Shown here: positions 1 to 7,222 of the stretch, piece by piece
How the letters are laid out: the number at the start of each line of letters is the position of its first letter
Numbering within the stretch: position 1 is the stretch's first letter
DNA from: Stackebrandtia albiflava
GTDB taxonomy: Bacteria; Actinomycetota; Actinomycetes; Mycobacteriales; Micromonosporaceae
Direction: 5' to 3'
Length of the DNA: 64,000 nt
Assembly (NCBI RefSeq): GCF_007994225.1
Contig: NZ_VLLL01000005.1
Coordinates: 1,597,142-1,661,141 of the forward strand
The notes under the pieces: model-generated
What the model was told of the DNA's origin: nothing
The model's input: only the letters and a program-made list of their open reading frames with translations
The model's database searches: none
Program-made: the position numbers and the translations under genes

Positions 1-30
1 CCGCCCGGACCCGTCCATTACGGTGTCACG

Positions 31-552
31 ATGGCCGTTCAAGTGATCGTTCTCAATGGCGGGTCGAGCTCCGGCAAGACCGGCATCGCACGCTGCCTGC
101 AAACGATCCTGCCGCACCCGTGGCTGGCGTTCGGCATCGACGACCTGGTGTCGGCCCTGCCGGCCACCGGCGGAGGCATCGACTTCGACGCCGACGGCGG
201 CGTCACCGTGCACACCGCGTTCCGGGAACTGGAACGCGCCTGGATGGCCGGTATCGCCGCCACCGCGGGCGCCGGCGCCCGCGTCGTCGTCGACGACGTG
301 TTCCTGTCGGGCGTGGAGTCGCAGCGGCGGTGGCGGACCGCCCTGTCGGGCCTGTCGGTGCTGTGGGTGGGGGTGCGCTGTTCCGCCGAGGTCGCCGCCG
401 ACCGTGAGGTCGCCCGAGGCGACCGGGCCGTCGGCATGGCCCTGCGGCAGGCCGAGTCCGTCCACACCGGTGTCGGCTACGACCTGGAGGTCGACACCAC
501 CCACACCGAGGCGATGGGCTGCGCCCGCATCATCGCCGGATTCATCGACTAG
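31..552 (+). CDS. Chloramphenicol phosphotransferase-like P-loop kinase
   Basis: 173-aa P-loop protein of the CPT (chloramphenicol 3-O-phosphotransferase-like) family, predicted to transfer phosphate from ATP to a small hydroxylated substrate in the cytoplasm. A Walker A motif GGSSSGKT lies at residues 10-17, followed by the family features GIDDL (about 35) and VVVDDVFL (about 87). Length matches the family (about 175-200 aa). The ATG start has no Shine-Dalgarno, but TACGGT (19-24) lies 6 nt upstream, suggesting a leaderless mRNA. It precedes an immunity-type gene by 9 nt. Most genomic members have no proven antibiotic substrate, so resistance is not implied. Confidence 0.88.
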   Translation: MAVQVIVLNGGSSSGKTGIARCLQTILPHPWLAFGIDDLVSALPATGGGIDFDADGGVTVHTAFRELERAWMAGIAATAGAGARVVVDDVFLSGVESQRRWRTALSGLSVLWVGVRCSAEVAADREVARGDRAVGMALRQAESVHTGVGYDLEVDTTHTEAMGCARIIAGFID

Positions 553-561
553 ACCCGTCAC

Positions 562-981
562 ATGGTTCGCCGCCGTTCACCGGCACCGTCCGCCGGCGGC
601 CCCTGCCTGGACGACGTGGACGGCCCACCGTGGCCGCCGGCACCGGCCGACGCCACGCGACTGGTCGCCGCCGCGCACGCGCTGCGGCGGGTCCCGCTGG
701 ACTCCCTGGACGCCGGTGCCCTCGGGCTCCTCATCGGCCAGGACGTCGGACTGCCGCACCTGCTGCCCCGGGCCGTCGCGATGCTGCGCGACGATCCGTG
801 GACCTGCGGCGGCCACTACGACGGCGACCTGCTGGCCGCGGTCGTGTCGCGGCACCCCCACGTGTGGACGGGGACGCCGGAGGCGGCCCGGGCACTGCGT
901 GAGATCCTCGACGGCCTCGACCTGCCGCCTCGGTTGCGCCCCGCCGCCCGGGCACTGGCGGCGGCGTTCCCCACCGACTGA
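562..981 (+). CDS. CdiI-type contact-dependent growth inhibition immunity protein
   Basis: 139-aa soluble protein resembling the actinobacterial 'contact-dependent growth inhibition system immunity protein' family. The recognisable block runs from LRRVPLDSLDAGALGLLIGQ through LPHLLPRAVAMLRDDPW to YDGDLLAAVVSRHPHVW (about residues 37-100). No toxin gene is adjacent, so it is an orphan as far as this window shows. It starts 9 nt after the CPT-like gene and is probably cotranscribed. The N-terminal 20 residues are low-complexity, so the true start could be slightly downstream. Family assignment is from remembered sequence pattern; function is inferred. Confidence 0.78.
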   Translation: MVRRRSPAPSAGGPCLDDVDGPPWPPAPADATRLVAAAHALRRVPLDSLDAGALGLLIGQDVGLPHLLPRAVAMLRDDPWTCGGHYDGDLLAAVVSRHPHVWTGTPEAARALREILDGLDLPPRLRPAARALAAAFPTD

Positions 982-991
982 CCCGGCGGGT

Positions 992-1666
992 TCACGCCCA
1001 GTACGCCGCGTCTTCGGGTTCGCGCAGGAAACCGGCCCTCGACGGCCGGTCCCACCACCACGGCAGACCGGTCGGCGCCCACGCCGGGTCGGGAGCGAAG
1101 TCGCACCAGGTGCCGTCGAACGGGAACCGGCGTTCCTGCGCCAGCTCCGCCAACCGAAGCCCCTCGGCCCGCACCGCCCTGCCCGTCGCCTCGTCCCAGA
1201 AGTGCGGGTGCCCGGTGCGGGCGGCGAACTCGTCCTCGTCCTTCCACCGCCACGGCCCGTCGGCCGGCACCCACACGTCCAGTTCCTGGTCGACGGTGTC
1301 GATACCGCCCGGCCACCGGTGCGCCGGCTCCTCCAGGTTCACGTACCAGCCCCGGAACGTCCCGTCGGGCCGGAAGAACCACCACACCGAGTGCGCGCCC
1401 CGCCGCGGCGTCCACATCAGGACACCGGGACCGCGCCACGCCCCCCACGTCAGGCAGGTGACCGCCCGCACCGCCTCCGGCACCGGCAGGCCGCGCACGG
1501 ACCCGCCGTCGGCGAGCGACCGGTCCATCACGACCGAACCCGGCGCCACCCACATCAGCGTCCCGGTGTCGTCGTCGGCCACCACCCGCCCGCACACGAC
1601 ATACCCCAGGCGCCCGTCGTAACGCAGATACCGCCGCAGCACCGTCTCACCGGTCTGGAACCTCAC
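992..1666 (-). CDS. DUF402 domain-containing protein
   Basis: 224-aa cytoplasmic protein with a C-terminal DUF402 domain (WWFFRPDGTFRGWYVN, then GIDTVDQELDVWV). The fold is shared with FomD-like nucleoside phosphohydrolases, whose substrates are nucleotides, but the substrate here is unknown. The reading frame is open to 1768. I chose the GTG at 1666 because the protein then begins MRFQTGETVLRRY, typical of the family, and TACGGT lies 6 nt upstream (1673-1678), as in a leaderless mRNA. It is convergent with the upstream immunity gene and divergent from the ion channel gene. Confidence 0.85.
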   Translation of the reverse strand: MRFQTGETVLRRYLRYDGRLGYVVCGRVVADDDTGTLMWVAPGSVVMDRSLADGGSVRGLPVPEAVRAVTCLTWGAWRGPGVLMWTPRRGAHSVWWFFRPDGTFRGWYVNLEEPAHRWPGGIDTVDQELDVWVPADGPWRWKDEDEFAARTGHPHFWDEATGRAVRAEGLRLAELAQERRFPFDGTWCDFAPDPAWAPTGLPWWWDRPSRAGFLREPEDAAYWA

Positions 1667-1771
1667 CGTCCGACCGTACCGTCCCGCCGGCCGCTCCGGT
1701 GGTTCCGCCGGGTCGCTTCGGGCCACTACCCTCGGTCCGGCCCCGACACCGAGTTTCCGGAGAACCACCTC

Positions 1772-2578
1772 ATGCCGTTGCTGAGATCGCAGACCGAACT
1801 ACCCCGCGTGGAGGCGTGGGAACGCCGCTTCCACATACCCCTGACGATCCTGGCGGCGGTGTTCCTGGTCGCCTACGCGGTCCCGATACTGTGGCCGGGG
1901 CTGCCGTCGTGGGTGCACACCACCGCACTGGCCGTGGACGTCCTGGTGTGGGCCGCGTTCGGCGTCGACTACGTCGCGCGGCTGATCATCGCGGAGAACC
2001 GCCTGCTCTTCGTGAAGGTCAACCTGACCGACCTGGTCCTGTTGGTGGTGCCGCCGCTTCGGCAGCTGCGGCTGCTGCGGGTGGCGGCCATGGCGGTGGA
2101 GGCGATGTGGCGTCACACCAAGAACCACACGCGCGCCCGCCTGGCGACCTTCGTGCTGGGCACGACGGTCCTGCTGCTGCTGATGGCCAGCCTGGCGGTG
2201 CTGGACGCCGAACGCGGCCGGGCCGGCGCCCAGATCCACGACTACGGCGACGCGGTGTGGTGGACCCTGGTGACGGTCACGACCGTCGGGTACGGCGACG
2301 CGGTCCCGGTCACCGGCGAGGGCCGCGTCGTGGCGGTGTTCCTGATGCTCACCGGCATCGGCCTGATCGGTTTCGTGACGGGTTCGGTCACCAGTTGGGT
2401 GGTCGAGAAGATCGCCGCGATGAGCCGCGACCAGGAGACAGTCGACGTGGGCGCCGTCTTGACGTCGGTGCACACGCTGCGCGCCGAACTGACCGTCGTG
2501 CGCGACGAACTGGCGCAGTTGCGCGCCGAGATGGCCGACCGTCCCCCGGTGTCCGGTCAGGCCGACAGTCCACGGTAG
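1772..2578 (+). CDS. Voltage-gated-type potassium channel (6TM, single filter)
   Basis: 268-aa membrane protein with about six hydrophobic segments: an S1-S4-like region (residues 18-130) and a pore domain (about 128-215) with the K+ selectivity filter TVGYGD preceded by WWTLVTVTT. The S4-like stretch has spaced arginines (LRQLRLLRV), fitting a Kv-like sensor. The C-terminus (about 220-258) is predicted to form a short cytoplasmic coiled coil. GGAG lies about 10 nt before the ATG. The 3' end overlaps the convergent MerR gene by 22 nt. Expected to conduct K+ across the plasma membrane; the gating stimulus is unknown. Confidence 0.93.
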   Translation: MPLLRSQTELPRVEAWERRFHIPLTILAAVFLVAYAVPILWPGLPSWVHTTALAVDVLVWAAFGVDYVARLIIAENRLLFVKVNLTDLVLLVVPPLRQLRLLRVAAMAVEAMWRHTKNHTRARLATFVLGTTVLLLLMASLAVLDAERGRAGAQIHDYGDAVWWTLVTVTTVGYGDAVPVTGEGRVVAVFLMLTGIGLIGFVTGSVTSWVVEKIAAMSRDQETVDVGAVLTSVHTLRAELTVVRDELAQLRAEMADRPPVSGQADSPR

Positions 2579-2940
2579 TGGGCGATCTTCGCCGCGATGC
2601 CCGCCTGCTTCTCGCGCAGGTCCCGCAGGTGCTCCTCGACGCGCGCGTTGTGGCGTTCCAGCAGCGCCACCCGCTCGGGGACGGTGTGGTCGCCCGCGCG
2701 GCACAACTGGGTGAACCGTTGCATCTCGGCCACCGGCATCCCCGTGTCGCGCAGGCACCGCAGCATCCGCAGCCACCCAAGGTCGGCGTCGGAGAAGCAG
2801 CGTTGCCCGGTGGAGGTCCGCGCGATGTCGACCAGCAGGCCGATCTTCTCGTAGTACCGCAGCGTGTCCATGGAGAAGCCGCTGCGTCGCGCGGCCTCCC
2901 CGATGCCGTGGCGGGGTGGGGAACCGGTGAGGACCGTCAT
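2557..2940 (-). CDS. MerR family transcriptional regulator
   Basis: 127-aa regulator with an N-terminal MerR winged-helix (GIGEAARRSGFSMDTLRYYEKIGLL, about residues 11-35), a dimerisation helix, and a short C-terminus. It resembles the redox/xenobiotic-type MerR proteins that bind a DNA dyad in a 19-20 bp promoter spacer. It has no cysteine pair of the SoxR or MerR metal type; the single Cys lies in TQLCRAGDH. The frame is open to 3060. ATG 2940 was chosen because it gives a canonical family N-terminus and follows TAGCAT by 8 nt. Target genes are not evident. Confidence 0.9.
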   Translation of the reverse strand: MTVLTGSPPRHGIGEAARRSGFSMDTLRYYEKIGLLVDIARTSTGQRCFSDADLGWLRMLRCLRDTGMPVAEMQRFTQLCRAGDHTVPERVALLERHNARVEEHLRDLREKQAGIAAKIAHYRGLSA

Positions 2941-3035
2941 GTCGATGGATGCTACCCGCCGCCCGGCACGGTCACGGGTCGCGCCGACAGTGCACATGCG
3001 ACACCGCATCCGGTCCGGTACCGGACCCGGTGACG

Positions 3036-3071
3036 GGTGTGGCCCGGTGAATCGCTCCACCGGGCCACACC
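3036..3071. terminator. GC-rich hairpin terminator
   Basis: A perfect 14-bp stem (3036-3049 with 3058-3071) and 8-nt loop lies just beyond the PspC-domain gene (minus strand, ends 3083) and before the MerR gene start. There is no U tract, as is common for actinobacterial terminators. It probably isolates the PspC transcript. Confidence 0.7.
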
Positions 3072-3082
3072 CCGTCCGCCCG

Positions 3083-3298
3083 TCAGGGCGAGTACGCCCG
3101 GACCGGTTCGCGCTCGTTGGGTACCAGCACCCAAAGCGCCAGGTAGATCAACACCTGAGGCCCCGGCAGCAGACACGACAGCACGAATATCAACCGCATC
3201 GTCGTGTTGCTCACGCCGAACCGGCGGGCCAGTCCCGCGCACACCCCGGCGATCATGCGGCCGTCACGTGGGCGGCTCAGCCTGCCAGTCATGTCCAT
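3083..3298 (-). CDS. PspC domain-containing small membrane protein
   Basis: 71-aa protein with a single PspC domain: RLSRPRDGRMIAGVCAGLAR followed by a transmembrane segment (LIFVLSCLLPGPQVLIYLALWVLVP). PspC-type proteins act at the cytoplasmic membrane in envelope stress sensing. The frame is open to 3478. An AGGGGAG Shine-Dalgarno selects ATG 3298 or the in-frame ATG 3292 two codons later, the latter with the better spacing. It is a stand-alone gene between hairpin 3036-3071 and the AlkB gene. Confidence 0.88.
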   Translation of the reverse strand: MDMTGRLSRPRDGRMIAGVCAGLARRFGVSNTTMRLIFVLSCLLPGPQVLIYLALWVLVPNEREPVRAYSP

Positions 3299-3427
3299 CA
3301 CTCCCCTGTCGTCTCCAGGTCGTTCGCCTGTCACTCCATGGTGCGGGCCACGACGGCCACCCGCATCGGGGACGACCCCTGAGACATCCCTGATCAACGC
3401 CCCGCAGGGTGGTGGCAGGCTGACACG

Positions 3428-4114
3428 ATGCCGTTGTTCTCGCCGCCGCCGTCGCGGATCGCCCCGGGCGCCGTGCACCTGCCCGGGCTGCTGTCACCGG
3501 ACAGGCAGGCCCGGTTGGCTGCGGCGTGCCGGCGTTGGGCGGTACCGCTGCGCCGGGTCCGGTTGCCGTCGGGTGGTGTCATGTCGGTGCGGCAGGCGTG
3601 CCTGGGGTGGGAGTGGACGCCGTACCGGTACCGGCGGCACCACCGGGACGGTGGACCGGTCGCGGCGTTCCCCGCCGCGCTCGGCCGCCTGGCCGTGGAG
3701 TGCGTCGCCGCCGCCTACGGCACCGCCGGCGACTTCACGCCGGACGTGGCGTTGATCAACTTCTACGCACCCGAGGCCCGTATGGGCATGCACCGCGACG
3801 CCGAGGAGGTGTCGCCGGCGCCGGTGGTGTCGATCAGTCTGGGAGACACCGCGGTGTTCCGGTTCGGCAACACCGCCGGTCGCGGCTGGCCGTGGCGGGA
3901 CGTCCACCTGGACTCCGGTGACGTGTTCGTGTTCGGCGGCCCGTCCCGACGGGCCTTCCACGGCGTCACCCGGATCCTGCCCGGCACCGGGCCGGCCGAT
4001 ATCGGCGTCGGCGTCGGCCGGTGGAACCTCACGATCCGGCAGACCGGCCTGGCCGTGCCCGGCTACGCCGGTTTGCCCGATTCCGGCCCCGGTCCGGGGC
4101 GGCAGGGGCGATAG
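3428..4114 (+). CDS. alkB: AlkB-like 2OG-Fe(II) dioxygenase
   Basis: 228-aa member of the AlkB family, which oxidatively removes methyl groups from alkylated bases using Fe(II), O2 and 2-oxoglutarate. Iron ligands are visible: HRD (about residues 121-123) and His about 177 in RRAFHGVTRI. WNLTIRQTG near 200 supplies the 2OG-binding arginine. LINFYAPEARMGMH is the characteristic lead-in. CAGGCT lies 6 nt before the ATG, suggesting a leaderless start. It is followed after 7 nt by a cupin gene. Confidence 0.93.
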   Translation: MPLFSPPPSRIAPGAVHLPGLLSPDRQARLAAACRRWAVPLRRVRLPSGGVMSVRQACLGWEWTPYRYRRHHRDGGPVAAFPAALGRLAVECVAAAYGTAGDFTPDVALINFYAPEARMGMHRDAEEVSPAPVVSISLGDTAVFRFGNTAGRGWPWRDVHLDSGDVFVFGGPSRRAFHGVTRILPGTGPADIGVGVGRWNLTIRQTGLAVPGYAGLPDSGPGPGRQGR

Positions 4115-4121
4115 TGACGGC

Positions 4122-4448
4122 ATGGACAAGTTCTCTTTGACCGCCCTGGCCGGCGATCACCTCGACCAGGCGCACGACTCCCACGCCGGGCGCAGCACCG
4201 AGACCCTCGTCGGTGGATCGCGGCGGCGGCTGCGTCAGACCCTCATCACCCTCACCGACGGCACCCACATGTCCGAGCACGACTTCCCCGGTGAGGCGAC
4301 CCTGCACGTGTTGTCGGGCCGGATCCGGTTGGAGGCCGGCGCCGACGGCGGTGAGGCCGCCGAGGGCGACCTGGTGGTGATCCCACCGGAACGGCACAGT
4401 GTCACCGCGTTGACCGACACGGTGTTCCTGCTGACGGTCGTGAAGTGA
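4122..4448 (+). CDS. Cupin domain-containing protein
   Basis: 108-aa single-domain cupin: motif-1-like region SEHDFPGEATLHVLSGRIRL (about 48-67) and motif-2-like region GDLVVIPPERHSVTALTDT (about 81-99). Only one His of the usual 3-His/1-Glu set is seen in each motif, so metal binding is uncertain. The start codon follows GATAGT by 6 nt (leaderless-type). It sits just behind the AlkB gene and may be cotranscribed in part. Function unknown; homologues are annotated as LuxR-activating or stress cupins. Confidence 0.85.
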   Translation: MDKFSLTALAGDHLDQAHDSHAGRSTETLVGGSRRRLRQTLITLTDGTHMSEHDFPGEATLHVLSGRIRLEAGADGGEAAEGDLVVIPPERHSVTALTDTVFLLTVVK

Positions 4449-4460
4449 CCCGCGGGTCTC

Positions 4461-5120
4461 TCAGTCGACCTCGACGGTGATGCCGAGCGCGCGGGCCAGC
4501 GCGAACGTCAACGGGATCAGGTCGGCGGCCTTGACCGTCGCGCCGCGCAGGAACTCCACGCCTGAGACGTCGTCGATGACGCAGTCCTCCACGCGGGCGC
4601 CGGCCATCTTGACCTGGTGGAACTTCGCGCCGGTCAGGTCGCAGCGCCGCAACACGACACCGGTCAGGTCGGCGCCGGTGAAATCGACACTCGTCATGCG
4701 GCAGTCGGTGAACACGGTGCCGCTCAACCGGGTGAACCGGAACCCCGTCAGGTCCATCCGGCAACCGGTGAACGTCACGTCCTTGACGACACCGTCGGTC
4801 CACTGCAGACCCGTCATGCGGACGTCGGTGAACCGGCTGCGGAACGCCGAACCGGACTCGGCGAACACGTTCGCCAGGTCGCCGTGGTCGAACACGCAGT
4901 CACGCCACACCCCGCCGCGCCACCGCCCACCCGACAGGTCGGCACGCGTGAACCGGCACTGTTCGATGTGGAAGTTCGCCGCCACGGCACCGGCGTAGTC
5001 GGCGCCCGAGGCGTCGACTCGCCACCAGTCGGCCTCGTCGACCAGGCCGTCCGCGTCGGGCGGCCCCAACACCTCCGGCAACTGCGGGTCGGTCGCTTTC
5101 GGCCCGGACCTGCCTGCCAT
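4461..5120 (-). CDS. Pentapeptide repeat-containing protein
   Basis: 219-aa protein whose central region (about 45-185) is built of degenerate pentapeptide repeats of the A(D/N)LXX type, for example ADLSGG, VDFTGADLTGVVLRRCDLTGAKF. Such repeats form a right-handed quadrilateral beta-helix. Some members mimic DNA and protect gyrase, but that role cannot be assigned from sequence. The frame remains open far upstream; ATG 5120 is chosen because repeat homology and acidic content begin after it. No membrane segment or signal peptide. Confidence 0.87.
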   Translation of the reverse strand: MAGRSGPKATDPQLPEVLGPPDADGLVDEADWWRVDASGADYAGAVAANFHIEQCRFTRADLSGGRWRGGVWRDCVFDHGDLANVFAESGSAFRSRFTDVRMTGLQWTDGVVKDVTFTGCRMDLTGFRFTRLSGTVFTDCRMTSVDFTGADLTGVVLRRCDLTGAKFHQVKMAGARVEDCVIDDVSGVEFLRGATVKAADLIPLTFALARALGITVEVD

Positions 5121-5241
5121 GTCCGCCCCCTCTCCACATTCCACCACACCGGTCGCGGCCACCATACCGGCCGCCACCGACACCACCACCCACTCCACGG
5201 CGGTAACCTGCAACACCCACCCACGCCCGAGGAGACACCAC

Positions 5242-5871
5242 ATGCGGCTGTTCCTGATACCCGGCGGCCTCTGGGAACCCGAGATGACCGCGCAACGGTT
5301 CTGGGGCCACAGCGGCATCCTGCCCGCCCTTACCGCGCGCGGCATCACCTGCGTCGCCCCCGACCGGCTCCCCCGCCCCGCCGACTGGGACACCGACACC
5401 GCGCACCTGGCCGAGGCACTGCCCGACGGCGACGTCGCGATCATGGCCGCCTCCAACGGCACCACCCCCGCGATCGCCTTGGCGCGGCTGTTGGGGAGGC
5501 GTCTGACCGCGTTGATCCTGGCGTGGCCCGCCACCTGCGGTGACGACCGCGCCGACCGGCACACCCGGGCGGCACTGTCGGCCGCCGGCGCCACCGGCGA
5601 CACGATCGAGAACCTGTTGACCGGCCAGACGCTTCGCGGCGTCACCGACGCGCGGATCCGGGAACTGTCACCACCCCGGGCGGCCCTGATCCCGGCGCCG
5701 CCGGCCTCACCGTTCCACCGCCGCCACACCGTGACGGCACTGTCCGGGCTGCTGCCGTCCGCGCACGTGCTGCCGGAGTTCCCCGAACCGCCCCGCCCGG
5801 AGTTCACCGGCCACACCGACCGGTTCGCCTCCACTGTGGCCAACTGGCTGCGCCCCGCCCCGGGCCCGTGA
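5242..5871 (+). CDS. Alpha/beta hydrolase (RBBP9/lysophospholipase-like)
   Basis: 209-aa protein starting MRLFLIPGGLWEPEM with a GGLW oxyanion-type loop. The expected nucleophile elbow reads MAASNGTT (about 69-76), so the Ser sits in ASNG rather than canonical GXSXG. A C-terminal acid and His (TGHTDRF near 193) could complete a triad. GAGGAG precedes the ATG by 8 nt. The gene is divergent from the pentapeptide gene and followed by the SDR gene after 57 nt. Hydrolase fold is likely; substrate unknown. Confidence 0.8.
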   Translation: MRLFLIPGGLWEPEMTAQRFWGHSGILPALTARGITCVAPDRLPRPADWDTDTAHLAEALPDGDVAIMAASNGTTPAIALARLLGRRLTALILAWPATCGDDRADRHTRAALSAAGATGDTIENLLTGQTLRGVTDARIRELSPPRAALIPAPPASPFHRRHTVTALSGLLPSAHVLPEFPEPPRPEFTGHTDRFASTVANWLRPAPGP

Positions 5872-5928
5872 CGCGACACCCGATACCGTCGCGGTGAACA
5901 CCCCACACCTCGACGAAAGGCCACCGGA

Positions 5929-6729
5929 ATGGACCGCTTCACCGGCCGCAGAGTCCTCATCACCGGAGCCGCCCGCGGCATCGGCCTGGCCTGCGCCCGG
6001 CGGTTGACCTCCGAGGGCGCGACCGTGGCCGTGGCCGACATCGAACTCGACGCCGCCACCGAGGCCGCCGAGACACTTCCCGGTGCCGTCCCCGTCGAAT
6101 GCGACGTCACCGACACCGAGTCGGTGACACGTGCCGTGGCCGAAACCGTGCGGCGACTCGGCGGCCTCGACGTCCTGGTCAACAACGTCGGTATCGCCGG
6201 GCCCCTGGGATTCGAGTCGATCGACGACCAGGAGTGGATACGCCAGACCGACCCCACGCTGCAGGGCGCCGCCCGCGTCACCCGCGAGGCGATCCCGCAC
6301 CTGTTGGGCGCCACCGGCGGAGGCGCGGTCGTGTCGATCAGCTCGGTCAACGGCATGGCCGCCGTCGGTAACCTGCCCTACTCGGCCGCCAAGGCCGGCC
6401 TGATCAACCTGACGCAGAACCTCGCCGTGGCGTACGGGCCGCGCCGCCGCGGCAGCATCGACGCCGACCACGGCTGGATCCGGTTCAACGTCGTGTCACC
6501 GGGAACGATCCGCACCCGCGCCTGGACGCACAGCCCCGAGTCGCTGGAGCGGATGCACCGCATGGCGCGGCTGTACCCGATGGGGCGCGTCGGCGAACCC
6601 GAAGACATCGCCGCGGCCGTGGCGTTCCTGGCCTCCCCCGACGCCGCCTGGATCACCGGCGTGAACCTGCCGGTCGAGGGCGGCTTCCTGGCCGGGCCCG
6701 CCACCGTCATGGACACGCTCACCGACTGA
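5929..6729 (+). CDS. SDR family NAD(P)-dependent oxidoreductase
   Basis: 266-aa classical short-chain dehydrogenase. Cofactor motif TGAARGIG (residues 12-19), NNVG at about 85-88, catalytic Ser in SISSVNG (about 137), and the YSAAK pair (Tyr about 152, Lys about 156) are all present. VVSPGTIRT follows. A C-terminal ITGVNLPVEGG is usual for the family. GAAAGG precedes the ATG by 7 nt. Active cytoplasmic oxidoreductase expected; substrate cannot be inferred. It may be cotranscribed with the upstream hydrolase. Confidence 0.94.
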   Translation: MDRFTGRRVLITGAARGIGLACARRLTSEGATVAVADIELDAATEAAETLPGAVPVECDVTDTESVTRAVAETVRRLGGLDVLVNNVGIAGPLGFESIDDQEWIRQTDPTLQGAARVTREAIPHLLGATGGGAVVSISSVNGMAAVGNLPYSAAKAGLINLTQNLAVAYGPRRRGSIDADHGWIRFNVVSPGTIRTRAWTHSPESLERMHRMARLYPMGRVGEPEDIAAAVAFLASPDAAWITGVNLPVEGGFLAGPATVMDTLTD

Positions 6730-6747
6730 CCCGCGCGGAGCCTCCGC

Positions 6748-7170
6748 CTATGCCCCCAGCCAGGTGAACCGGAGCAGCCGGGTCGGGTTGTCCACGTTGG
6801 TGTCGACCAGCACCACCGACTGCCACGTACCCAACGCCATCCGCCCCTCCACCACCGGCACCGTCGTCGACGGCGACACCAACGCCGGCAACACGTGGTC
6901 ACGACCGTGCCCGGGACTGCCGTGCCGGTGCCGCCACCGGTCGTCGGCCGGAAGCAGGTCCGCCAACGCCGCCAACAGGTCGTCGTCACTGCCGGCGCCG
7001 GTCTCGATGACGGCGATCCCGGCGGTGGCGTGCGGCACGAACACGTTGAGCAGCCCGTTCTCCGCACCCGCCTCGCCCAGGAACCGGGCGCACCGGTCGG
7101 TGACGTCGACGGCGGCGGCCCGGCCGCCGGTGGTGATCTGAATCGTGTCGGTGTGAAACCGCTGTCCCAT
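6748..7170 (-). CDS. YjbQ family (UPF0047) protein
   Basis: 140-aa protein of the secondary thiamine-phosphate synthase enzyme (YjbQ) family. Diagnostic features are NGLLNVFVPHATAGIAVIE (about 46-64), DHVLPALVSPS (about 93-103) and the C-terminal GTWQSVVLVDTNVD. Members bind metal through conserved His residues and can show weak thiamine-phosphate synthase activity; the physiological role is unsettled. The frame extends to 7224; ATG 7170 was taken because homology begins there. It is divergent from the helicase gene. Confidence 0.92.
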   Translation of the reverse strand: MGQRFHTDTIQITTGGRAAAVDVTDRCARFLGEAGAENGLLNVFVPHATAGIAVIETGAGSDDDLLAALADLLPADDRWRHRHGSPGHGRDHVLPALVSPSTTVPVVEGRMALGTWQSVVLVDTNVDNPTRLLRFTWLGA

Positions 7171-7222
7171 GGTGGTGATCCTGCCACTCCCGGCGCCGTG
7201 GCGTGATGACCCACCAGGCACC

